Assembly: GCA_016708955.1 (NCBI GenBank)
Contig: JADJES010000002.1
Location: 310,001-374,000 of the forward strand
Reading direction: 5' to 3'
Source of the DNA: Nitrosomonas sp.
GTDB taxonomy: Bacteria > Pseudomonadota > Gammaproteobacteria > Burkholderiales > Nitrosomonadaceae
Length of the DNA: 64,000 nucleotides
In this document: positions 1 to 8,443 of the stretch, in pieces
Numbering within the stretch: position 1 is the stretch's first letter
How the letters are laid out: each line of letters opens with the position of its first letter
Translations under genes and position numbers: made by a program
The notes under the pieces: generated by a model
What the model was told of the DNA's origin: nothing
Databases searched by the model: none
The model's input: the letters and a program-made list of their open reading frames with translations, nothing else

Positions 1-951
1 CGGTTGCCGGATGTTTTTGCGCCGATTCGTGGACTCATAGATCAACAACGCAGAAAAGGTAACAAGGCAGGGCAGTTTCTGTTTTTAGGCTCAGCCTCCA
101 TGGATCTTCTTCAGCAATCCAGTGAAACCTTGGCCGGGCGTATCTCCTATATTGAGATGTTTCCGGTAAATGTCCTGGAATATGCAAAAAGTGCTCAGCA
201 TGACGAAGCCGTCAATGATCTCTGGTTGAAGGGCGGTTTTCCGGACAGTCTGTTGACCGGTAATGACGAAACCAGCTTGAACTGGCGCTATGATTTCATC
301 AGAACCTACCTTGAACGGGATATTCCGCAATTAGGGCCAAGAATTCCAGCAGAAACGCTAGGAAGATTCTGGACGATGCTGGCGCATAGCCAGGGAACCA
401 ATATTAATGCCGCCAAGCTCGCATCCAATATTGAAGTTTCAAGCGTAACAGTGGCTCGCTATATTGATCTTCTGGTTGATCTGCTTCTAATCCGTAAAAT
501 ACAACCCTTTACGGCCAATATTAAAAAGCGCCTTGTCAAATCGCCTAGAATTTATGTGCGTGATAGCGGCATCACGCATGCACTGCTGAATATCGGTTCT
601 TATAATGATCTACTGGGACATCCGGTCGTCGGCAAAAGCTGGGAAGGGTTTGTGATAGAAAATATAGCTTCTGTTTTACCGCCACGCGTAAGGTCCTATT
701 ACTATCGAACGGCAGGCGGAGCTGAAATTGATCTTGTCTTGGAATTTGGCGTGGATGAAAGATGGGCGATAGAAATTAAAAAAGGGACATCTTTTAGCCT
801 GGGGCGGGGATTTTATGAAGCTTGCGAAGATATCAAGCCGCACAAAAAGTTTGTCATTTATGCCGGAAAGGACAGATTCCCGCTACCGCATGAGATTACG
901 GCCATCGCCCTCTATGATTTCATGGAAATTCTGAAAGAAAAAAGGGAATAA
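1..951 (+). CDS. ATPase with DUF4143 domain (5' partial)
   Basis: The reading frame is open from the first base, so the gene starts outside the window and only its C-terminal ~316 residues are visible. The sequence matches the second half of AAA_14/DUF4143 ATPases: a helical middle with FIRTYLERDIPQLG, a winged-helix-like stretch (NIEVSSVTVARYIDLL), the family hallmark KKRLVKSPRIYVRDSGITHALL, and a C-terminal nuclease-like fold with YRTAGGAEIDLVLE and WAIEIKKG. The Walker A part would lie upstream. These proteins are common accessory genes of unknown cellular role, sometimes near toxin-antitoxin loci as here. Family assignment is strong; function is not known. Confidence 0.85.
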   Translation, partial: RLPDVFAPIRGLIDQQRRKGNKAGQFLFLGSASMDLLQQSSETLAGRISYIEMFPVNVLEYAKSAQHDEAVNDLWLKGGFPDSLLTGNDETSLNWRYDFIRTYLERDIPQLGPRIPAETLGRFWTMLAHSQGTNINAAKLASNIEVSSVTVARYIDLLVDLLLIRKIQPFTANIKKRLVKSPRIYVRDSGITHALLNIGSYNDLLGHPVVGKSWEGFVIENIASVLPPRVRSYYYRTAGGAEIDLVLEFGVDERWAIEIKKGTSFSLGRGFYEACEDIKPHKKFVIYAGKDRFPLPHEITAIALYDFMEILKEKRE

Positions 952-1165
952 TGGTTGCGCGCGCCTCGTCAGTAAATGAGGATTCTGTGGCCAGTAGCGC
1001 AATTGCACCGCGAAAGCGATGTCTTTGCTGATCTCCAGCGAATCGCAATAGAGGAGGCGTCAAGGTCTGATAACCGGGTATGGGCGTGACGCGAGTGGAA
1101 TGAATAATGTGTGGCGTTAACCGGCTCCGCGTTTTTGCGGAGTATGGGTTGGGTGTCGGGTCAGG

Positions 1166-1702
1166 CTAATGCACATCGAAATTTTCTCCCGGATCTGGCT
1201 TCGGCAGCCGACAGTCACGATCAAACGGGAGCCGTTCTCGACCAGGTATTGACTCGTCGGGAAACTCTTTAATCCAAAGCCTGCGGTCATCTTCGGCAGC
1301 ATAATATTTCAGGTAGATGTAGTTATCTTCGTCGCTTCCACTACCAATCAAATCAATATGACAGGCCAAGTTCATTTCACCTGATTGAAAAACCATCTCT
1401 TCCAGCAAAATATCGTCTAAAAGCAGGATATAAAGTTCACGATCATTCAAGTGATCTGTATGTTCCAAGTAGACCCCCATCAATGCCAGAGCGTTAATGA
1501 CTTCCCATAATTTGGCATTAAGTTCTGGCTCTGACAGCTCGCCGGATGGAGGCAAAGATATGCCTGACGCAACCAAAACCTGAAATGGTCGGCACCATTT
1601 CGCTTGCTCAAAAGCATCAATGCTTTTTTGGAACTGTTCTTGGGCTTCTGTGGAGTAGTCGCCAGATTCATCGAAAGAAATTTCTTTGTTTTTCTTACCC
1701 AT
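1166..1702 (-). CDS. Hypothetical protein, 178 aa
   Basis: An intact reading frame starting MGKKNKEISFDESG with an acidic, charged composition and no signal peptide or membrane segment. I do not recognise the family. The middle (residues ~60-120) is Leu/Glu-rich and probably helical; the C-terminus carries many Asp, Glu and Pro residues. It stands alone between the DUF4143 ATPase (opposite strand) and the Fic relic. The upstream region on this strand holds the first copy of a ~78-bp repeat that also occurs twice near the slp copies. It is likely a soluble accessory protein, and probably real given its length and codon structure. Confidence 0.6.
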   Translation of the reverse strand: MGKKNKEISFDESGDYSTEAQEQFQKSIDAFEQAKWCRPFQVLVASGISLPPSGELSEPELNAKLWEVINALALMGVYLEHTDHLNDRELYILLLDDILLEEMVFQSGEMNLACHIDLIGSGSDEDNYIYLKYYAAEDDRRLWIKEFPDESIPGRERLPFDRDCRLPKPDPGENFDVH

Positions 1703-1754
1703 CGGAGTTATTTGTTACCGCCAATCAAGCGTGTCAAAAAGGGAAAAGGTGTCT

Positions 1755-1832
1755 GGTCTAGAATCAAGAGTTCTTGTTCTTTATTCTTGCGCAGAATAAC
1801 TCCAATCGTTGTTGGATGCAATTGATAGCGCA
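1755..1832. repeat. Dispersed ~78-bp repeat, copy 1
   Basis: From GGTCTAGAATCAAGAG to GATAGCGCA this segment is nearly identical to 4789-4866 and 5407-5484. On the minus strand all three copies can be read as the start of a short peptide (MRYQLHPTTI...NKEQELLILD), so they may be remnants of one coding sequence or leader. The nature of the element is unknown. Confidence 0.7.
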
Positions 1833-1899
1833 TTATGCAGTGATTGAGGTTTCCGCATGCGGAGAAAAAAGCAAATAATCTCCGAATGCGGTGCGTAGA

Positions 1900-2470
1900 A
1901 TGACACGTTATATCCATGAACTGTCTGATTGGCCGGATGGAAGTTTTGGGGTTTCCTTTGACGGCAGAAGCCACGTTGCAAAACTTGACACTCGATGTGC
2001 TGAAATCTTCCGAGATTGAAGGGGAAATTCTCGATCGTGAACAGGTTCGTTTGTCGATTGCGCGGCGGCTGGAGCTGGACATAGGCGCACTAGCGCCCGT
2101 TGATCGTCATGTTGAAGGCATTGTCGATAGGATGGCTGGATGCCACGCAAAATCACGCGCAATCACCAACACGGAAGAAACGCTGGGCGGTGTGCTTTAT
2201 AAAGCACATTTCTGGCAGATGCATAAGGATGCGTTGTTCAATGACCGTCAGCGCCTGATGTTGAACAAAGTGCTGGACGTGTTTGAAGGCAAACTGACCA
2301 CTTCGAAATGGGCGAAAATCACCCAATGCTCGCAGGACACAGCACTACGCGATATTCTTGCTCTTGTCGAGCAGGGTGTGCTGGAAAAAGACCCGGGCGG
2401 TGGCCGCAGCACCAGCTATTCACTCAAAAGCTTGCCGGGTGCAGCACGTATAGCACGTATAGTTGGGTAA
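1900..2470 (+). pseudogene. Fic/DOC family protein relic with the catalytic core deleted
   Basis: The start MTRYIHELSDWPD is the usual N-terminus of a Fic family with an N-terminal DUF4172 domain. The frame then shifts and resumes at LIGRMEVLGFPLTAEA, SSEIEGE and EQVRLSIARRLELDIGALAPVDRHVEG. A second shift follows (LDATQNHAQS is readable in another frame), and the sequence jumps to the C-terminal winged helix (FNDRQRLMLNKVLDVFEGKL, SKWAKITQCSQDTALRDI, GGRSTSYSL). The Fic motif HPFxDGNGR and most of the central domain are absent. Intact members are about 370 aa, so this is a deletion remnant without AMP-transfer activity. The first deletion joins two places that both read like CTGATTGGCCGGATGG. 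Confidence 0.85.
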
Positions 2471-2489
2471 ACTTGTAACCCCAAATTTT

Positions 2490-2637
2490 TCATTGTTGAT
2501 AGTAAATACTCGAATACGGCCATGCGCTTGCGCGAGTTGACGTAACCATGCTTTACCGGATTGTAGTGAATGTAATCGACATGCCGTTCAAAGTCTTCTC
2601 CGTCGTGAATCAAATGCTCCGAATACCTGCGGAACAA
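2490..2637 (-). pseudogene. REP-associated tyrosine transposase (RAYT) fragment
   Basis: Only the C-terminal part of an IS200/IS605-like RAYT is present: FRRYSEHLIHDGEDFERH, the conserved HVDYIHYNPVKHG, then after a one-base shift WPYSSIYYQQ followed by a stop. The N-terminal catalytic His and Tyr regions are missing. It lies convergent with the Fic relic and immediately downstream of hicA. This is a dead fragment. Confidence 0.8.
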
Positions 2638-2697
2638 AATTTTACCGGATTTATTGGCTTATATTCTCAATTCGCGACTTGTTTCCGCGTTTTATCG

Positions 2698-2925
2698 TTA
2701 GGCTTGAAGTTTAAGTAACGCCTCAACTGTCAATCCAATATCTTTAGCGATTTGCCGAAGCAAAATTGGTGAAATATCACGCCCTGCATGAAATGGCACT
2801 GTTGTGCATCTACCGTCAGAATGACGAAATTGTTTATGTGAACCGCGTTGCCGGATTTCTGCAAATCCTAGTATTTCTAGCAAAGCGACAACTTCTCGAG
2901 GTTTAAGAACAGGTATGTTTCCCAT
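2698..2925 (-). CDS. hicA: HicA-family mRNA interferase toxin
   Basis: A 75-residue protein with the double-stranded-RNA-binding-like HicA fold: N-terminal VLKPREVVALLEILGF, the catalytic-histidine motif GSHKQFRH, then TVPFHAGRDISPILLRQIAKDIGL. HicA toxins cleave mRNA and are neutralised by HicB. Length is typical and the frame is intact. The gene lies 8 bp downstream of the hicB-like antitoxin gene on the same strand, the antitoxin-first arrangement common in this family. The locus may be autoregulated by the antitoxin; no operator was identified. Confidence 0.9.
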   Translation of the reverse strand: MGNIPVLKPREVVALLEILGFAEIRQRGSHKQFRHSDGRCTTVPFHAGRDISPILLRQIAKDIGLTVEALLKLQA

Positions 2926-2933
2926 ACTTATGC

Positions 2934-3143
2934 TTAAGCGACGACCACATTTTGAGTTCCAACAAACTCGGTTTCCAGTATTGGCTCACCGTCTTCAAGT
3001 AACATTTCAATGACTTCCCGAAGATTTTTATTGAGTTCATCCAATGATTCCGCTTGGCTATGTGCGCCTGTAAATCCCGGAATGAAGCCCACATATAAGC
3101 CAGTGTCGTGACATTTCTCAATAATTGCCGTGTAAGTTTTCAT
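2934..3143 (-). CDS. hicB: HicB-family antitoxin
   Basis: A 69-residue protein with the degenerate RNase-H-like HicB fold: MKTYTAIIEKCHDTGLYVGFIPGFTGAHSQ, then ESLDELNKNLREVIEMLLE. The short type lacks an obvious C-terminal DNA-binding domain. It would bind and inhibit the HicA product encoded immediately downstream. Start chosen at the ATG that gives the canonical KxYTAIIE beginning. The operon is intact although its surroundings are decayed, which fits selective retention of addiction modules. Confidence 0.88.
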   Translation of the reverse strand: MKTYTAIIEKCHDTGLYVGFIPGFTGAHSQAESLDELNKNLREVIEMLLEDGEPILETEFVGTQNVVVA

Positions 3144-3203
3144 ATTGATCTAACCTCTTTGAATATTAATTGGAATCCAAGCCAAATTTTCCTCGCTTTG
3201 AAT

Positions 3204-3539
3204 TTATAAACAGAACTTCGTCATGTAATCAGCCGGATTTATATCATTATCACTGCTTTTCAAATCATCTGACATCAAGTATTCCAAATCTTGCGGCCCA
3301 ATAGCTCCAAATACGAAGCGCTCAATTCCGGCATCTTGAAGCTTATTCGCAAACTCCAATATTTTTCTACGTCCTGCTTCACTGCTTTGGAGGCTACTGA
3401 ATTTAGCTTCGGAAGCTTGATGGGATGAAACCAAGAGCAAAAGCTCCGAGCATTCATCTGGATTGTAATCTACCGAGGCAAGCGTAAAGACCGGTTGATT
3501 AGCGTCTAATAAATTCGCTCCCGTATTATTGTGACTCAT
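3204..3539 (-). CDS. Hypothetical protein, 111 aa
   Basis: An intact small frame (MSHNNTGANLLDANQPVF...) with a predicted mixed alpha/beta content, no signal peptide and no membrane segment. The family is not recognised. It precedes hicBA on the same strand by about 60 bp and might be a passenger of the toxin-antitoxin region. Coding probability is moderate because of its size. Confidence 0.45.
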   Translation of the reverse strand: MSHNNTGANLLDANQPVFTLASVDYNPDECSELLLLVSSHQASEAKFSSLQSSEAGRRKILEFANKLQDAGIERFVFGAIGPQDLEYLMSDDLKSSDNDINPADYMTKFCL

Positions 3540-3676
3540 CGAAGAAAATGGTTGATATTGTCATGAAGAATTACGCCTTGCCGCCTAACGATAAGCCGGG
3601 TAGTAGGTCGAGCAACATCTTTTTGTTGCCTGGCATTTTGCGCATGTTGATGCCGGGCATAAACAGCACCCCCGGC

Positions 3677-3904
3677 CTATCGGGCTGACTTTTCCAGTCT
3701 TTCAGCGGGCCTAACTTTAATAATGGACTGTCTGGTAACGCCTAATTTTCCAGCTTCTCTATCAAGCGACTCAATCATCCATATTGGAAAATCTACATTC
3801 ACTCGCTTCTGCTCTTGTAAAACCCGCTTGGCCTTTGATAAATCCAACGAGTCTGTAATATTTTGATTTTCATCAAATTCTTTCTCAAAATCTTTAGCTT
3901 TCAT
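3677..3904 (-). CDS. brnA: BrnA-family antitoxin
   Basis: Start taken at MKAKDFEKEFDENQNITDSLDL, because the longer frame upstream overlaps the toxin gene and is not BrnA-like. The 75-residue protein has the BrnA pattern: acidic N-terminus that wraps the toxin, then a ribbon-helix-helix segment (KRVNVDFPIWMIESLDREAGKLGVTRQS) ending IIKVRPAERLEK. It would neutralise BrnT and repress the operon. It overlaps the toxin gene by 11 bp, the normal brnT-brnA order. Confidence 0.85.
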   Translation of the reverse strand: MKAKDFEKEFDENQNITDSLDLSKAKRVLQEQKRVNVDFPIWMIESLDREAGKLGVTRQSIIKVRPAERLEKSAR

Positions 3905-4166
3905 AGAGTGCAATCTTCTCGATGCGTGAGCGACGAACAGAAACAAGCCTAACATTTGCTTCTCGATAGGTAATAACAGCAGACCAATGCTTGTTGTTAA
4001 TAACACCAACAATCAAATAACGAGGCTCATCTTCAGTTTTTGCAGGAATTTCCAAGAGTCTTGGGTCATTCCAAAGTAATTGTGCATCAATAAAGTCAAT
4101 ACCATGCTTTTGAGGTTGGCCTGTTTTTTTGTTTCTCTGGAAGTCTCCCGTTGAAATATCTCTCAA
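3894..4166 (-). CDS. brnT: BrnT-family RNase toxin, N-terminus possibly frameshifted
   Basis: Residues from KHGIDFIDAQLLWNDP through RYLIVGVINNKHWSAVITYRE to VRLVSVRRSRIEKIALYE match BrnT, a RelE-fold ribonuclease. The usual beginning of the family (xFEWDxxKxxxNxxKHG) is not visible in this frame; instead QRNKKTGQPQ precedes KHG. A neighbouring frame reads KKQANLK at the same place, so a one-base indel in the A-run near 4130 may have damaged the N-terminus. Length (90 aa) is otherwise normal. The antitoxin gene follows with an 11-bp overlap. Confidence 0.75.
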   Translation of the reverse strand: MRDISTGDFQRNKKTGQPQKHGIDFIDAQLLWNDPRLLEIPAKTEDEPRYLIVGVINNKHWSAVITYREANVRLVSVRRSRIEKIALYES

Positions 4167-4194
4167 ATGAGCATAGTTCTTAAATTAGCGATCA

Positions 4195-4721
4195 TCACCG
4201 GAAAAAAGGCCCATAAAATCCTCCGCGATATAATGGATAATAGCCGGGATAGTAGGGGTAAGGCCCATAATAAGGGCTATAGTAATTATAATTGGTCAAT
4301 TTCGGCCACAAGTAAATCGCTGTAGCGCTAAGCAGCGGAACGCGGATGACTCGTTTGCCGACTGTCAGCTCGGTATCACCGGTGATAACCCCGGCAATCG
4401 TAATTTCTTTGTCTTTGATATATACCGCAGGATCGAGAAACTCCGGACTCTTCACGACGAAGCGGCCTTCACCGGCTCTGTGTATCTGCGGACGGCCCGT
4501 ATAATCCAGCGGATAGGATACGATTTGCAACATACTGTCATGTGCTTCATTTTCGACATCGATAATCACGCCACCCCAACGCACCGGAACATCTTTGAAG
4601 CTATTTGAATCAACGCTTACTTGCTGATAGGAAACTTCGGTTGCCGGTGCATTTGCGATGGAAGGCGGCAGTCCGGCACAAGCGCTTAGCAGCAGAGGGG
4701 TAATAAGCAGAAAATTTTCAT
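4195..4721 (-). pseudogene. slp: Slp-family outer-membrane lipoprotein, copy 1 (frameshift in signal peptide)
   Basis: The mature part is complete: VRWGGVIIDVENE, IVSYPLDYTGRPQ, GRFVVKSPEFLDPAVY, GDTELTVGKRVIRVP and a Tyr/Pro/Gly-rich C-terminus (YYSPYYGPYPYYPGYYP), as in Slp/YeaY-type starvation lipoproteins. The signal peptide starts at 4721 as MKIFCLLPLC but loses one base relative to copy 2 within CTCTTGCTG and hits a stop, so the lipobox is out of frame. It sits in a tandem duplication with copy 2, which has the opposite defect. Confidence 0.85.
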
Positions 4722-5607
4722 GAAGCCTCTCGAGAATGAACTATGGTTAGAATGAACTATGGTTAGCGCAAGAAAGGTGTCAGTATCAGGTCTAGAATCA
4801 AGAGTTCTTGCTCTTTATTCTTGTGCAGAATAATCTCATTTGTTGTTGGATGCAATTGATAGCGCATAACCAGGACCAAGTGCCGAATTACGAGTCCGAA
4901 ACAAGTGATGCGCACGTCACAAGGCCGCTAAACAAAACTATGCTTAATTCATCGGTTATGTTCTCAGTTCGCGACCTGACCCCGTGCTTCGTTTGCCGAC
5001 TGTCAGCTCGGTATCACCGGTGATAACCCCGGCAATCGTAATTTCTTTGTCTTTGATATATACCGCAGGATCGAGAAACTCCGACCTTCGACGAAGCGGC
5101 CTTCACCGGCTCTGTGTATCTGCGGACGGCCTGTATAATCCAGCGGATAGGATACGATTTGCAACATACTGTCATGTGCTTCATTTTCGACATCGATAAT
5201 CACGCCACCCCAACGCACCGGAACATCTTTGAAGCTATTTGAATCAAGGCTTACTTGCTGATAGGAAACCTCGGTTGCCGGTGCATTTGCGATGGAAGGC
5301 GGCAGTCCGGCACAAGCGCTTAGCAGCAAGAGAGGTAATAAGCAGAAAATTTTCATGATGCCTCCCGAGAATGAACTATGGTTAGCGCAAAAAAGTGTCA
5401 GTGATAGGTCTAGAATCAAGAGTTCTTGCTCTTTATTCTTGTGCAGAATAATCTCAATTGTTGTTGGATGCAATTGATAGCGCATAACCAGGACCAGGTG
5501 CCGAATTACGAGTCCGAAACAGGTGATGCGCACGTCACAAGGCCGTTAAACAAAACTATACCTAATTCATCGGTTATGTTCTCAACTCGCGACCTGACCC
5601 CGTGCTT
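4351..5607. repeat. Direct tandem duplication, period ~638 bp
   Basis: Unit 1 (4351-4988) and unit 2 (4989-5607) are near-identical. Each carries the 5' two-thirds of slp, its leader, the 78-bp repeat and ~120 bp beyond, ending CCCCGTGCTT. The junction at about 4989 brings that end directly onto TCGTTTGCCGACTG of the slp coding sequence. Unit 1 also has a nested 16-bp tandem duplication (GAATGAACTATGGTTA). Both units then diverged by small indels. Confidence 0.9.
4989..5356 (-). pseudogene. slp: Slp-family lipoprotein, copy 2 (3' truncated)
   Basis: This copy has an intact signal peptide and lipobox (MKIFCLLPLLLLSACAG) and the first half of the mature protein (SYQQVSLDSNSFKDVPVRWGGV...GEGRFV). 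A 4-bp deletion near 5085 shifts the frame, and the coding sequence ends at the duplication junction at 4989, losing the Tyr/Pro-rich tail. Neither copy can encode a full lipoprotein. Confidence 0.85.
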
Positions 5608-5866
5608 TGCTTTGGCAATGCTGACGCAGAGGCAAGTTTTTTTGAGTAAAAGCGCGATTTGCTGAACGACTTCTTGGTGCGGATTAACTGGTAAGCAGAA
5701 CAACACGATATCCGCATGCGGCGCGCTTTCTTCTATAACGGTTGAGGAGAAACCATCAATGGAAATTTTCCCAAATAGCCAATTGATAGTGATCTTTGAG
5801 CAGATATTCCATCGCATGCCCCATTTCTCCGTAACCCAGAATAAGAATTTGAAAGGATGCAGTCAT
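5608..5866 (-). pseudogene. Remnant of a GpsA-like NAD(P)-binding protein
   Basis: The start MTASFQILILGYGEMGHAMEYL shows a Rossmann GxGxMG motif; the frame stops after AIWENFH and continues one base out as SIDGFSSTVIEESAPHADIVLFCLPVNPHQEVVQQI...CVSIAK. This resembles the N-terminal half of glycerol-3-phosphate dehydrogenase-like or related dehydrogenases. The 3' part is lost exactly where the tandem slp duplication ends, so the duplication or a linked rearrangement removed it. Confidence 0.6.
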
Positions 5867-6134
5867 AACTTTTTGCTCTTCTATTTCAGGCGCAATTTGT
5901 CAATTGTCTGTTGCTTCATGCCTTATAACAGATTGTGATTTCATTATCCATTCGGTTGCGACAATTTGCCACATTGCTAACGAAAAAGTTATGGCTGACA
6001 ATTCGATCCATCCTTCAAGACGGTATTTTTGAATAATATTGTTTTGCTTCTGGCTTTTTCAATCAAATTTAAGTGGCATCGTTATCGCTAATCACATGAA
6101 AAATAAATCACAACCATACACGGGAAACCAGAGT

Positions 6135-6777
6135 ATGGCACGCACCATTCAACAACAAACTTCAATACTCCAACTCGTTGGCGATGTTTAACACTTCCCC
6201 AGGTGCGGCCAATCTGAGGATTCTTAGTTCACAGTTGACGAATGATCAATCCTTGGTAAATTTGGCGCAATCCTGGCGGAAAGTGCCTATTTATTGGCAA
6301 GGATTATGCAGCGTTGAGCGCTGCAGAGTTTGCCGCCCACCTTTGTTGACGATCTGTTCGGTGACCGGGTATCGACCATCAATAAAACCTTGATATTCGA
6401 TTTTATTGCAAATCAAATGGCTATTGGTGTTACTCAAAGTGAATTGATATCAGAGCTGACTGGTGTTTTTTTCTTCCATTCCATCAGATCCCAATTGGGG
6501 AAAAGCCGCTTTGCATTACAACACCCGCAATGCGGCAAGATTATCGACCATTTGCTAGCCGACACGTTTGTGCCAGCGGATAAAGCAATCGTGACCGATC
6601 ATATGGTTGCACAGATGGCTGCCGGTAAAACTTTCGGTGCCATGATCGTGTGGGCTATCGACACATTGGATCGCGCCGATCACGACAATCTTGTTTGGGG
6701 AAGAGCGGCAGCGCTTTTTTTTATCAGGGGTAACGGTTGATGCCGACTCGATCGGTGCCGCCAAGGCTGCAATTTGA
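6135..6777 (+). pseudogene. Multiply frameshifted surface/secreted-protein relic
   Basis: Pieces in successive frames read MARTIQQQTSILQLV, AMFNTSPGAANLRILSSQL, ALSAAEFAAH, FVDDLFGDRVSTINKTLIFDFIANQM, TQSELISELTG, PSDPNWGKAALHYNTRNAA, IIDHLLADTFVPADKAIVTDHM and AIDTLDRADHDNLVWG, ending VTVDADSIGAAKAAI and a stop. These pieces read as one helical module like the N-terminal region of large RTX/S-layer-like surface proteins. At least four frameshifts and an internal deletion are needed to read it. Identification of the family is inference. Confidence 0.6.
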
Positions 6778-7111
6778 CAATCTAACCAACCTTAATAATT
6801 GCTTGTTAGATACTGATAATAAATACTTTCAATTGAATAAAGTATTTAAAGATAAAGAAAGAAACTTAGCGTTAATGTCGCGAAGAAGATCAATGGCAGC
6901 GGAATTGATTACTTGAGCAATAAAATCGAGTTTCTTGATTGAAGCGCAATAGCGAGACGATGCAATGAAAAATTGAGGAAATATGAACCGCTGTCCCATT
7001 GGCGCAGTAGATTGACCTTAAGTCCGGCTGACTTCTCGCATGGGATCTGAGAAGCACGATCCGGTGATTCTTTGCTTAAAAAGCCAATTAACGTAACATG
7101 GAGTTTTCTTA
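6778..7111. other. Intergenic, no gene recognised
   Basis: AT-rich at first (6780-6870), then a stretch with stop codons in every frame. It directly abuts the left inverted repeat of the IS1595-type element. No RNA gene, promoter or conserved coding fragment was recognised. Confidence 0.5.
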
Positions 7112-8155
7112 GGCTATGTAGTAATTAACTGTTGAAATTGTCTTGTTTTTCCAAGTGACATTAGGAAACAAAGGGTTGGTGTAACGTTCTGACCGAGACG
7201 GTCAACCATTCTATGCCACCCTAGATAACTTGCAAGATAGCGTGTTGCTACACCATGGAACTTCGCCATCCATTGTCTGGAGGCTGCCATAAGCATTAAC
7301 ATTCTGAATGTGGTAAACATCGTTGATAACTCGTTGACCCTGCAGCAATGTTGACTGGACGATGAACAATCCTTGCATTCCTGGTGATCTGTCTGTAGGC
7401 GGGCATTCCATCTGTGCAGAGAATGACATCTTTGCTTAACAAAGGGGATACGCACTGTTCCGATTTGCTCTGCGCTTGTGTCATGCAGTATACGATCATC
7501 AGTTTCACCATGACGATCGCGTACCAGCACAGGTATCTGTTCTTTGATGTGCCGCGCTTGCAGCTTTGCCGCCCTCGTTTGCGTGCGGCTCTCGGTAAAT
7601 GATGTTGTCCCTTAAAAGATTCCAGAAAATACATTTCGTCGGCTTCAACAATGCCATTCATTTTGGGAGATTGATGGAGTGCAGGCGTTCGCAAAAAACG
7701 GTGACGCCATTTAAAGCTCGTGTTCGTGGTTACTCCGCAGCTGACCGCTGCTTTACGTACACTTACTCCTTGAACCATCGCTTGCTCATAATCAAACCAT
7801 TTGTCTTTGTGGCGTAATCGGGCCAATGCCGTGCCTGTCAGGGCATTAAATGTGTGATTGCAGTGGCGGCATCGGTAGCGTTGTAACTCACTGGGTTTAC
7901 CCCACCGATACAGCTTTGTTCCCGACAATAGGGTCAAATTCGTTCATCATTCTGCCCTTGCTCAATCAATTCTATGATCGTATCAGCACCGGCTTTTCTT
8001 TCTAATCTTTCTCGAGCTTGTCTCGCTGACCGCGACTCATCCGTTCAATCGATTTTATCCAATCTTTGAATTCAGCTGCTTTCATGATGCATACCTCTTT
8101 TTTACATTCCGATGCTCATTTGACTAACAATTCAACAATTAATTGCTACAGAGCC
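7112..8155. mobile_element. IS1595-family insertion sequence, degenerate
   Basis: The ends are imperfect inverted repeats: 7112 reads GGCTATGTAGTAATTAACTG and the complement of the right end (8155 inward) reads GGCTCTGTAGCAATTAATTG. The 1,044-bp length and the enclosed transposase fit IS1595. No target duplication is visible in the flanks. The right end lies inside a RelE-like toxin gene, whose last residues and stop codon are supplied by the inverted repeat. Confidence 0.85.
7114..8085 (-). pseudogene. IS1595-family transposase, multiply frameshifted
   Basis: The N-terminus MKAAEFKDWIKSIERMSRGQRDKL starts at 8085, then shifts to RERLERKAGADTIIELIEQGQ. After a degraded zinc-ribbon region the main piece reads LYRWGKPSELQRYRCRHCNHTFNALTGT, WFDYEQAMVQGVSVRKAA and NGIVEADEMYF (first catalytic Asp). 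Further shifts lead through VRDRHGETDDRILHDTSAEQIGT and LLSKDVILCTDGMPAYRQI to the C-terminal QWMAKFHGVATRYLASYLGW. At least four indels make it non-functional. Confidence 0.85.
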
Positions 8156-8443
8156 TTTATCAAACCAGTAGTCTGGTTTCCGGTGTTGGTGCGCCACCGC
8201 GATGATAAGAATATGGTTCTCGTCTACAGCGTAGAGCAGCTTGTATGGAAACTTGTGCAGGAGGCATTTTCTTACATTGCCACGTGCTATGGACCAGCCT
8301 TCCGGGTATGCGGCAATTCGGAAGGCGGCTTTTCTTACCTCTTCCTTGAATTTGCGTCCAAGCCCTGAATATTCGAGTTCGTAGAAACCGGACAGCATCC
8401 TCAATTCCTGCCTCGCGAGCTTGGTGAAAATGACGCGCATCAT
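8132..8443 (-). CDS. RelE/ParE-family toxin, 3' end replaced by IS inverted repeat
   Basis: A RelE-fold toxin: RVIFTKLARQELRMLSGFYELE, FKEEVRKAAFRIAAYPEGW, RKCLLHKFPYKLLYAVDE and the C-terminal AVAHQHRKPDYWFDK. The final residues GSVAINC and the stop codon are read from the right inverted repeat of the IS1595 element, so the native C-terminus has been replaced after YWFDK. Because the conserved core is complete the product may still be active. It starts ATGATG overlapping the stop codon of the upstream antitoxin, implying translational coupling. Confidence 0.82.
   Translation of the reverse strand: MMRVIFTKLARQELRMLSGFYELEYSGLGRKFKEEVRKAAFRIAAYPEGWSIARGNVRKCLLHKFPYKLLYAVDENHILIIAVAHQHRKPDYWFDKGSVAINC

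Noticed and set aside
7112..8155. Target-site duplication for the IS1595 element
   Set aside because: The eight bases on either side (TTTTCTTA and TTTATCAA) are not a convincing repeat.
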